DNA from: Pratylenchus scribneri
Lineage: Eukaryota; Nematoda; Chromadorea; Rhabditida; Pratylenchidae
NCBI GenBank assembly: GCA_030063045.1
Contig: JAQSEB010000040.1
Span: 1 to 64,000 of the forward strand
Length of the DNA stretch: 64,000 bases
Reading direction: 5' to 3'
Under the pieces are notes generated by a model. That model was given only the letters and a program-made list of their open reading frames with translations. It was not told the DNA's origin and searched no databases. The position numbers and the translations under genes were made by a program. Positions 26,154 through 35,800 of this stretch are shown piece by piece. Each line of letters opens with the position of its first letter. Within the stretch, counting starts at the first letter, position 1.

Positions 26154-28827
26154 ATGTGTTTTTCCAGTAATAATGCCTTCATTGTCATTTGCCTTTTGGC
26201 TATATCTTTGTTTGCCATTGCTGATGGCAATTTTGCATTTTTGGCTTATAATTATGTTTTTAGGCATTAAGTGCTACGCCGGTGATGGAAAAATTGGAAG
26301 TGACGAATTCAAAGTGGAACAATGTGGCCCTAGTCAAGATTCATGCATTGACATTACTTGTATTTTTAAAATTTAATTATAAAAATGACAATATAATAAA
26401 ATTTAGGTGATGGCGAACTTGACGGAATGGTTGAGAAATTTTGCGCTAATTTAGGCAGATTCCAATATTGCGATGTTACTGTTGGCTGCAATATAAATGG
26501 CATTCAAAGTCCAGCAAAAAATTGCAGCGCATGCACGCACGATCTTTGCAATGGAAATAGAAGTAATTATTTTTAAATTTATTACTAATATATAAATTAG
26601 AAATATGATTTATTATTATCTTTATTTTTCAAAAAATGGTTTTGGAGTTTGAGATCTAATTAATTATTTATTTTTACAATTTAATTAGCATTTTGATTAA
26701 TACAAGGGAGTATTAGCCTATAGCTCATCAAAAAAAAAGTGTGAAAGTGCTTTAAAATTTCGAACCTGAACCATTTGGCTATAATAAATTTTATAAATTC
26801 TGACTTTAAGGAAAATTAAATGCTTTTGAGTATATTAGCATGAACTTTTAGTACTTATGGAGTTTTATATTATTTATTATGAAAGGAAGCTCACATATGG
26901 GCCATCGGGTTACGGTTAGGATTATTAATGGTTATCTAGGATGATTCCTATGCCTGATTGATCCCTAAATAACCTAGTCCTAATCCTGATGAGCCCTAGA
27001 GGGACACTTCATTTTTTCCAGTTGACCCAAAATAAGATAAAAATTCCATGACAGAAATTCGCTTTTACGGATTAATTATTTTTTGGGATATCATAGCAAA
27101 GATGGCTTTTAAGGAAATGCTTTAAAAATTATCAATTAATTTGAATAATTTAATTGTCATATTCTTAGATCAAATGGTTACCGCAAAACCCAATACAAAG
27201 ACTATATCCAGAACAATAACAACAACTACCAAAAATTTGCATAGCACAGGAAATGGTTCCGAATATCATTGATTAATTTTGGTAATTTCTTCGGAATTTA
27301 TTTTCAGATCTACAAATTGCCATCACAATGGCGAGCACAACACCAACGCCGAGCGCAACAACAAAGCCGAGCACAATGAGTGCGTCCAGCAATAATTATA
27401 TTTTTAATTTCCCTTCAAAATATAAGGTATCAAATGCTTAGAGGGCTTTGGCCAAATTGGAAGCCGTGATGGATTCACAGAAGTAGAATGCGGTCCGAAC
27501 AATGATTCATGCCTTGACATTATTTGTATTTTTTTTTAATTATAATATATTGCGGTTAATATTGAGAATTGGCGTAAGAACTTGAATACACCAAGTGCCG
27601 GTTATTAATTTGGGAATCTCGTTTTTTAGACTTCGTACAGATTCAAAAATTATTTTTCATTCGATTCGTCATGTTCGATTTAGTTTATGAAATTTTATGT
27701 TTCAAAATAGTCTTAGGTTTAGAAAAAAGTTAGTAAACCATAAACCGATTTGGGTTTAAATAAAAGTTTTAATTTTTTAAGACAAATACACCCCAGTCTG
27801 AAATTGATATTTCATAGACTAAAACGACTATGCCGAATCGAATTAAAAATAATTTTTAATCTGAACGAAATCTAGAAGCCGAGATTTACTAAATTAATTA
27901 GCTTAGAATCAGTATCTTGCTAATTCCGTAATTACATAAATTAAAATTTAGCTCTAAAATATACAAAAAATACACTATAATAAAATTTAGGTGATGGCGT
28001 ACTTGCAGGAAATGTTATGAAAATATGCGCTAACTTATTAGGCAGATTCAATTATTGCGATGTTACCGCTGGCTGCAATCATAATAACATTAAAAGTCCG
28101 GCAAAAAATTGCAGCGTATGCACGAGTGATCTTTGCAATGGCGGTATATGCTTTTAAATATTTATTACTAATATATAAAATAAATTAATAAAATAATTAA
28201 TTATTATTTTTTTATATTTTTCAATATATCATTTTGGGTTTTGACTTTTGAGAAAATAGCTTCTCATTTTTAAATTCATTTTTTTATTCATTTTATCATT
28301 TTATTTAATATAAAAGAGTTTTTAGCTCATAGAACATCAGCGAAACAATAAAAAAATTATGTAGCGATATCAAAATTCGAAAGATCAAAATTTCCTTTAT
28401 TTATAAATTATGACTTTAAGGAAAATTAAATGAATTTCTGTACTTGATAAATTTTTGGGATTTTTAGCAAGGATGACTTTTGGGGAAATGTTTTCGAAAA
28501 AAACATCGATTAATTGGTTCCATTGGCACATTTTCAGATCAACAATTGGCCACCACAACTCTGAGCACAACAAAAACGAATATGTCCAGCACAACACGAA
28601 AAACAACAGGGAGGACAACAACTAATAAGAGTAATATCGATTAATTTGAACAATTCCATTGACACTTTTTTTCAGATCAAATGGTCACCATAACGCCGAG
28701 TACAACGACCATGTCCAGCACAACAACAAAAACAACGACAACAACTCTGGAAACAATTTTGAGTAGCACATTGATGTCCGATACAACAACGACAATAGAC
28801 AATTCGAATGAATTGGATTGGCCTTGA
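26154..28827 (+). CDS. L3: two-domain Ly6-like gene lacking the C-terminal anchor; partly damaged
   Basis: Exons 26154-26226, 26264-26359, 26407-26562, 27169-27255, (27308-27414), 27427-27525, 27991-28143, 28538-28630, 28676-28827. The signal peptide starts MCFSSNNAF. Domain A begins IKCYAGDGKIGS and ends HDLCN. Domain B begins IKCLEGFGQIGS and ends SDLCN. Linkers are Thr-rich. Two oddities are visible. First, the linker exon at 27,308 has lost the donor found in its paralogue (AATG|GTAATTTT in L5) and reads to a stop at about 27,439; skipping it keeps the frame and gives 302 residues. Second, the protein ends after NSNELDWP with no hydrophobic tail, because the linker exon runs straight into the family 3' UTR. 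Intron 1 has a GC donor (GATG|GCAATT). It may be secreted, not anchored, or decaying. Confidence 0.6.
26886..27010. repeat. Small palindromic MITE family P4, copy a (intron of L3)
   Basis: Inverted repeat: GCCATCGGGTTACGGTTAGG on the left, CCTAGTCCTAATCCTGATGA and GGGACACTTC on the right. Related to the elements at 55,294-56,207 and about 61,052-61,153. Confidence 0.6.
27560..27915. repeat. Palindromic intron element family P2, copy a (L3 domain B intron)
   Basis: Imperfect inverted repeat. The left side has TTTTAGACTTCGTACAGATT and GATTTAGTTTATGAAATTT; the right side has ATTTCATAGACTAAAACGAC and GAACGAAATCTAGAAGC. It sits between the two exons of a domain, as do copies in L5 at 33,165, 35,035 and 36,335. 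Domain A of this gene has no copy. Confidence 0.7.
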
Positions 28828-28950
28828 ATTCCAAAATGTGTGCAAACAAATTCAAAATGTGTTAATATGTCTCTCCCATTTTTCTGTCCTTTTTATATTT
28901 TCGGTTATTTTTGGATCGTATCTTTCTTCTTTCCAAAATTGAATAAAATG
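28828..28950 (+). other. Family 3' UTR of L3, poly(A) signal at 28,942
   Basis: ATTCCAAAATG, AAATTCAAAATGTGTTAAT, TTTTCTGTCC and TTCGGTTATTTTTGG as in the other genes. It follows the stop directly: the GGATTGGCC of the last codons merges linker and UTR sequence, marking the deletion point of the anchor exon. Confidence 0.75.
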
Positions 28951-30046
28951 AAAATATTTGGTAATCCTTTAATGGATAATTTGCATATTACACTTTTTTT
29001 TTAAAAATAAGAATTCATAATAATATAAATTTAATTTCGTTTACTTCCAAGAATTCAGAAAATCTATTAGCTGCGCTGCATTAAATATATTACTTTAATA
29101 AACATTAAAATGTTGTTCGATTCAGAAATTTTCATCAAAAATTAATCACATCATTTCAGGGAAAACCATTCTAATGGAATAGGAAAGAAATTTGCTTAGT
29201 CATCCATCGTTTTTAATTCATTTGGGAAACGACCAGAGCCCAAAATATGAACATTCATTTTACTTTAAATTATCTAAATTACATATTTTTATTTCATAGT
29301 AATTTGCTAAAAAATAAAAATAAATGTTTCGGATTCTCTACAATAAATTTAATCATAATGATTATGATAATAAAAAAGTGTTTGTCCCTGCATTCTTAGT
29401 CCCTCAAATTTTTTTCCCAAAATTTTTATTGACTAAAAAGATATATTTAAGACTTTTGGATGATAAAATATCCGAATATAGCATTAATTTTTCAATAATT
29501 AAATTTTTTGTTGGAATCTTATCGATTCATAAATCGATTTCGAAAATTTCAAATTTTGAAATACCATACATATTATAAAACATTCGACGCATTTCGATCC
29601 CGATTAGCTCTGAGAATGAATCTGCCAAATGTTTCTCATAAAATTAAATAAAGAATTATGACCATTTTATAGTTGTATAGGTTGTATAGGTGATTTGCAT
29701 GACTAAAATTATCATATTTAAGTTTTATACAGACAATTAACAAATTCATTCTCATATCATCGAGGAGCGTCGAAAGAATTATTATTTATTTGGTCTGGTA
29801 TTAAGTTCGGTTTTTCGAAACCGATTTATGAAGCGTTAGCAATTCAGGCAATTTAATTATTGAAAAATTAATGTTATATCTTCATCATCAAAATTAAATC
29901 CATTTTTTCATTGATTAAAATTTTTTGTAAAAAAGTTGGTAACAAACTCCATTATTATCATCATTCCTACCAATATATATTTTAATATTTACAGAGAACA
30001 ATTCAAACATCCATTTAAATATATCCAAATTTAACATCATCCAAAT
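28951..30046. promoter_or_regulatory. Long spacer L3-L4 with conserved upstream block
   Basis: The block at 29,120-29,215 (CATCAAAAATTAATCACATC, GGAATAGGAAAGAAA, TTTGCTTAGTCATCCATCG) matches those before L6, L7 and L8. An inverted-repeat stretch follows at about 29,490-29,870 (TTTTTCAATAATTAAATTTT against AATTTAATTATTGAAAAATT; CTTATCGATTCATAAATCGA against TCGAAACCGATTTATGAAGC). This is probably a fold-back insertion and explains the spacer's length. The ORF 29,324-29,578 lies largely inside it and is not a gene. Confidence 0.5.
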
Positions 30047-32090
30047 ATGTCAATTAAATGTGCCTTCATTGTTTCCTGTATTTTGGCGGCATCATTGGTC
30101 GGCATTTCTAATGGTAATTTAAACATTTTATTTTATATTTTAATTTGTCAGCCCTTAAATGCTACCGTGGTCTTGGCAAAACTGCAGGGAGTGAAGCCAG
30201 TGTATACAAAGAGCAGGAATGTCAAGGCAATGAAAATGCCTGCCTCTCAGTCGATTGTAATTTATATTAATTTTATATTAAATATACTTATTAAAACTAA
30301 GGTACTGGCGAATATGATGGTTCAACTCTGAAGGGTTGCAAATATAAGCCTGCGGATGTGGATCAGTGCCACGTTGAAACTAGCTTTTGCAATATTACTG
30401 GTGTCCGTTATGCTGGGAAATACTGTAGCTTTTGCCGTGATGATCTGTGCAATTCGGGTTAGTTTATTAATAGATATTGTTTAATCTGCCAGAGTATTGA
30501 AAAAATGCCAAAAAATATAAAATGGTTCAGCATTTGTCCCAGACCATTAAATAAAATATCGTCAAGATGCGTCGAATAATATATAATAATTTGTCGTGGT
30601 TTGATTAAAATAAATGGGTATTAAGCTGTTCAAACCCATTTTGATTTTTGCTTCAAACCAAGTTAAAAATGGTTAAACTCATGACATTATATACTATTCG
30701 ACGTTTCTTGACGAGGTCTATCGAATGGGTATAGGGTTTGAGTGAGGATCTAAAAAATGCAGAATCGTTAAAACTTTTCGGAATTTTCAATGTTTTTCGG
30801 AAAAATAAATATTTCCCGTTTATTAATTAGATATAGGAATGACGAATATTTTATTCTTTTGCTTCATGAATTTGCTGAAATTGTTTAGCCTAAAAGAGCA
30901 TTATAAAAATAATTTAGTATTTTTAAATTATTGATTACAGGGTTGGCTTAAATTAGGATTGGACCCCGGCATCCTGGGAAAATTTTCGAAGACGGGGGAA
31001 ATCGGAGTTTTTCGAGGGTCTGTATTCGGGGATAGAGGGTAGTGTATTTTCGGGGGCGATTAAAATTGCAGGGGAGAACAAAAAATTTATAGGGGGACCC
31101 TTGCTATTTTTTAGCTCTAAAGCCATTTCGGAAGCCGGGATCCAACACTAGTTTAAATATTGAATAAGATGAAAAATTAAATAAAATTGAAAGTTTTGTA
31201 ATTTGTAATTATAATATTTAAGATTAATATTAATTTTATTTTGGTTGAGAAATTATTTAAAAAGTGTAATTTTTAGGGACAGATATTTTTTAGAATTATT
31301 CCTTCCTCCCATGTTTCGGGGAATATTTCTGCTGATGACATTCAAACAGAAATAAAAATATTCATGGAATATCAAAATATTCTGAACAAAAAATTCATTA
31401 TTTATTGATTTAATAATTGCACAAATTTTTCAGATCACATTGTCGAATCCACTAAGACAGGTGGTGGTTCTGGAAATGGATTAAGTGAGTAAAATAAATA
31501 TTTAAATATCAATTCAAATTTCTGCTAAATTTCTTTTTATATTTAATTTTTCTTTAAATAAACAAAAAAAAATTACATATTTTTTGTTATATTATATTTA
31601 AAATAAATTAATAGCTTATGAAATTTAAAATATTTTTAAAAAATCGAATTAACAATAATTAATTTTTTAATCGCATTCCATGATCCGGCTGTATTTTCGA
31701 TAAAAATAATAACAAATTTTTTAGTGAATATCAACACCGGCAATTCGGGCAACGGCAAACCAAACGGTGAATCGGAGAAGGACAAACCGAAGAGCGAATC
31801 GGAGAAAAGCAAAACAACCGGTGATTCTGATTCTGACAATGGAATGAGTGAGTACAATTAATTAATATTAAATTTTAAAAATATTTGAAACTATTTTAAC
31901 ATTAAAAATTTTATAATTTTAATATTTTTAAAAATAATTTTCAAATAAATTAAGCAGACTATAATTTTATTTATCGGACAAAATTCTAATTATATAATTA
32001 TTCTTTTTAGTATTCCATGATCCAACTTCATTTCCACTCCTCATTGGCATTGCAGCTTTGATGATTGCCATTGGGCAATTCTTCCAGTGA
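30047..32090 (+). CDS. L4: Ly6-like protein with short linker and C-terminal anchor
   Basis: Exons 30047-30113, 30152-30256, 30302-30457, 31434-31484, 31725-31847, 32011-32090; 193 residues; all phase 1. The signal peptide starts MSIKCAFIV. The domain has KCYRGLGKTAGS, then EC, AC, DC with CTGEYDG, GC, QC, FC, YC, FC and DDLCN. The two linker exons are poor in Thr: the second is Gly/Asn/Ser/Lys/Glu-rich with repeated ESEK. The tail exon starts FHDPTSFPLL and ends GQFFQ. Inside the intron before the second linker, at 31,670-31,700, GCATTCCATGATCCGGCTGT is a dead copy of the anchor exon. Intron 3 holds a P1 repeat and a GC-rich MITE. Poly(A) signal at 32,248. Confidence 0.78.
30555..30722. repeat. 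Palindromic repeat family P1, copy c (intron 3 of L4)
   Basis: Left arm ATCGTCAAGATGCGTCGAAT; right arm TATACTATTCGACGTTTCTT followed by GACGAGGTC. Same family as 20,344 and 24,015. Confidence 0.6.
30939..31151. mobile_element. GC-richer MITE remnant, hAT-like ends (intron 3 of L4)
   Basis: The base composition shifts sharply from the AT-rich surroundings (GGGATAGAGGG, TCGGGGGCG, CAGGGGAG, GGGGGACCC). The left end CAGGGTTGG followed by GGACCCCGGC mirrors the right end GCCGGGATCCAACACT. No clear target duplication was found, so the boundaries are approximate. Confidence 0.5.
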
Positions 32091-32260
32091 AGAAGAAGAA
32101 TAAAAGAAGAAATGGGCCATAAACAAAGATGATGGCCATAATTCCCAAAATGTTAATCAAATTCAAAATGTGTTAATGTTCTATCCCTTTTCTGTCCTTC
32201 TTTTCTTTTCGGTTATTTTTGGTTTAACTTTCCTCTTTCCAATGGTGAATAAAAATGATT
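32091..32260 (+). other. Conserved family 3' UTR of L4, poly(A) signal at 32,248
   Basis: GAAGAAGAATAAAAGAAG, GATGGCCATAATTCCCAAAA, GTTAATCAAATTCAAAATGT, TTCTGTCC, TTTCGGTTATTTTTGG, CTCTTTCCAATGGTGAATAA. Confidence 0.8.
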
Positions 32261-32897
32261 AAAAATTAAAAAGTTTTGTAAACAAATTGAAGGATAATTG
32301 GCAAATTATACATTTTTCATTCAAAATTTTATTCACAATTTCAATTATACTTTATCACAATGAAATTCTACAGAGTTTTAAGAATTTAGAAAAACGAAAA
32401 ATTAAAATCAAAAATTAAAAATTAAAATATTTTTAAAATTTATTTTATCATTAAAAAAGCTTTGGCTAAAAAAAATTATGGAAATTATCGGCATCGATTT
32501 TTTTTCCATTTGAATATAAAATAAAATATTAAATTGGCAAATTGAATCCATTAAAAATAGAAAAGGAAAACTAAAAGCTTCATATAGCATAAATTATCGC
32601 CGTTAAAATGAATTAATAAAAATTTAAAAAGGCATTGAACATTTTATCTCAACGCTCCCATAAATCTAAGCCTTTTGAAATAAAATTTTATATTTTAAAA
32701 GACACCTATAACCGTTAAAATGAATTAATAAAAATTTAAAAAGGCATTGAACATTTTCATCCCACACTCGAATAAATCTAAGCCTTTCAAAATAAAATTT
32801 TATATTTTAAAAGACACCTATAAATTTCATCTTTTACAATATTAATTATTTTTAAAGAAATTTCAAATTCTAAAAATATTCTTAATAAGTAATATTA
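32261..32897. other. Spacer L4-L5 with an internal direct repeat
   Basis: A segment of about 120 bp is tandemly duplicated: TTAAAATGAATTAATAAAAA and AAGGCATTGAACATTTT at 32,603 and again at 32,717, each followed by AAGCCTTT..AAATAAAATTTTAT and AAAGACACCTATAA. No gene seen. Confidence 0.7.
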
Positions 32898-35800
32898 ATG
32901 CGTATTTTCGGCAATACTGCCTTCTTTTTCGCCTGCCTTTTGGCTATATCTTTATTTGCCATTGCGGATGGTAAAATTTTGCATTTTTGTTATTATTTTT
33001 AATTTTAATTTCTTCATAAATGTTAGGCCTCAAATGCTATGATGGAGTTGGAAAAATTGGAAGTGGTGTATTCACAGTGAAAGAATGTCCCCAGACTTCT
33101 AATGCATGCTATGACATTGCATGTATTTTTTAAATTTAAAAAGCAAATATTGGAAATTGGCTAATTCCGGAATTAACTTGATACTGGACTATAGCTAACT
33201 TTGATAATTCTGTTTTCTAGACTTTGTTCAGATTCGAAAATGGGCTCATTCAATTAATTATGATCGATTTAGTGTATGAAATTTCCATTTTAAACAATAG
33301 CCACTTTTTTGATAACTAAACTGTTGTTTAAATTTAAACCGGTTTTGATTTTAAAAAAAACTTTGCCTGACCTTCATCGAGGTCGGTATAATTAAAATTT
33401 CATTAACTAAATAGGCTATACCGGGTCAATTGATGAGCTTATTAGTTTCAAATTTTTGGGTTTCCCAGAAGCCAAGTTTACCAAAATTAGTTAACCCAGT
33501 AACTAATTGAAATTTCATTAACTAAATCCGGTGGGGTCTGTTCAGAGCCGACCGATTCAGTGCCAGCGATTTTGGCGAGTCATAACTCAGCAAAAAAGAA
33601 ACCGGTTGATGCAATCTTGTTAACATTTAATAGAGCTATTCAAGCTCTATTGAATAATGGATAAAACTTTTTTAATTAATCAAAATTTTAATGACTTAAA
33701 GTGGAAAAAGTGAATAAGAGTCGTACATATTTATTTAGATTAAGTGGCTATTCCACTATTCACATATTGCTATATATCATTTAATAGAGCTTGAATAGCT
33801 GTATTAAATGATACAAAGTTTGCATCAAACAGTTTCTTTATTGCTGAGCTATGAGTCGTCAAAGTGGCTGGCACTTAAACGGCCGGCACTGAAACTTCCA
33901 CCCGCGACTAAATCGACTATCTAGTCGATTGAATTTATTTTCAAGTTATTGAGTTTCCTAGAAGCTAAGTTTACCCAAATTAGTTAACCCAGTAACTAGC
34001 TAATTCTTGAAATTGCAATTTCAATATTAACTGTAATAATTACATAGAATATAATAAACATTAGGTGGTGGCGAACTTGACGGAAATATTATCAAGTTAT
34101 GTGTTGAATTAAGCGACATCACATTCAAATATTGTGATATCAATCCTGGTGACTGCTATCTAAACAACATTACAAGTAAATCAAAGGGTTGTAGCCTATG
34201 TATGACTGATCTTTGCAATCCGGGTAAATTTATCAAAATGATTTAAATATTATTTTCATTAAAATTTTATAATATTCCATTGATTTTGAAACACTTGAAT
34301 GAGAACAAATCCTCGCTTTTTTTAGCAATAGCCCACAGCTCAACGAAGGAACCAAAAGGAAAATGATAAAAAAATTTAAATTTATAAATTCTCTGACTTA
34401 AAAAATGTAAATGATTTTAAGTGTTACAGAGTCCAATTTTTGTAGGGGATAAATATTTTTCGGATATAGAAAATTCTGTGTTTGCGCGTTTAAATCACCA
34501 GATCGAAACCCTGCTTTTTGCCAGTTTAACAAGACATTTTTATGAAACTGATTTTAATGTTTTACTAATATGCAGCATCAGAAAACATTGTTACTTTAAG
34601 AGCTTCGAAAATTAATGAAAACGGTTTGGACAAATTATATAAATGACTTTTTTCAATCAAATGAAAAAATTTCATATATTTATTTTGGTTAAAATAATAA
34701 CTGGCCACATTTCTAAGATCAAATTGTCACCACAACGCCGAACACAACAATTTCGCCGATGCCGAGCACAACGAATATACCCAATAGCACAACGTCTGCG
34801 TCCAATAATGGTAATTTTACAATTATAGTTCATTTAAATGTTATTTTTAATTTTCCTATTCCCTCCAACTAGGCATCAAATGCTACGAAGGTTTTGGCAA
34901 AATTGGAAGTGGTGTTGGATTCAAAGGAGTACAATGCCCGAACCAAGATGATTCATGCCTTGACATTGAATGTATTTTTTAAGTTTAATTATAAAGAAGT
35001 AGATCTTTTAAAAATAATTAGCTAAATAAATATTGGACTTAGCTAATTTTGAAATCTCGTCTAGGCTTAAATTCCAACCTATTCGAGAATGAGTTAATTC
35101 GATTTGGCATGGTCGATTTAATTTATCAAAATTTCAATTTCATACCAGTTTGAACTTGTTTTCAAAAGCTGAACGGTTTTTTAAACCCAAGCCGGTTATC
35201 GTTTTTTCTAACTTTTGGCTAGACATTATTTCGGGGGTTTGAAATTGAAATTTCACAGATTAAATCGACCATGTGAAATCGAATTAACCCATTTTCGAAT
35301 ATGAATGAACTCTAGAAGCCGATATTTTCACTATTAGCTGGCCCAGTACCTAATTAATTACTAATTAATTTGAGAATTTGCTAATTTTCATTATTAGTCC
35401 CAAAATATTGAGTAATAATTTAATGAATTTAGGTGATGGCGAACTTGCCGGAAATGCAATGAAGTTTTGTGCTAATTTAGGAATATTAAATTCAACCCAT
35501 TGCGATACTACTCATGGCTGCAATCATCATGACATAAAAAGTCCCGCAAAAAGTTGCCGCATATGCACGAGCGATTTTTGCAATGCCGGTATTTGCTTTT
35601 AAATTATCAAAATTAATTTCACTTATTTTTTTATATTTTTCAAAAAAAAATTTTTTTTATTATATTTATTTTATATTAATGTCAACATAGGATACAATTG
35701 TAGGTGAAGTGAATTTAAATAATAAATATTTCCAAAAGGAATATTTTCCATATTTTTATGGGTAATTAATTATGTGAGATTTGGTACTTTGTGTTTAATA

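Noticed and set aside
29324..29578. 84-codon ORF between L3 and L4
   Set aside because: No family features; it overlaps an inverted-repeat stretch and has no supporting signals.
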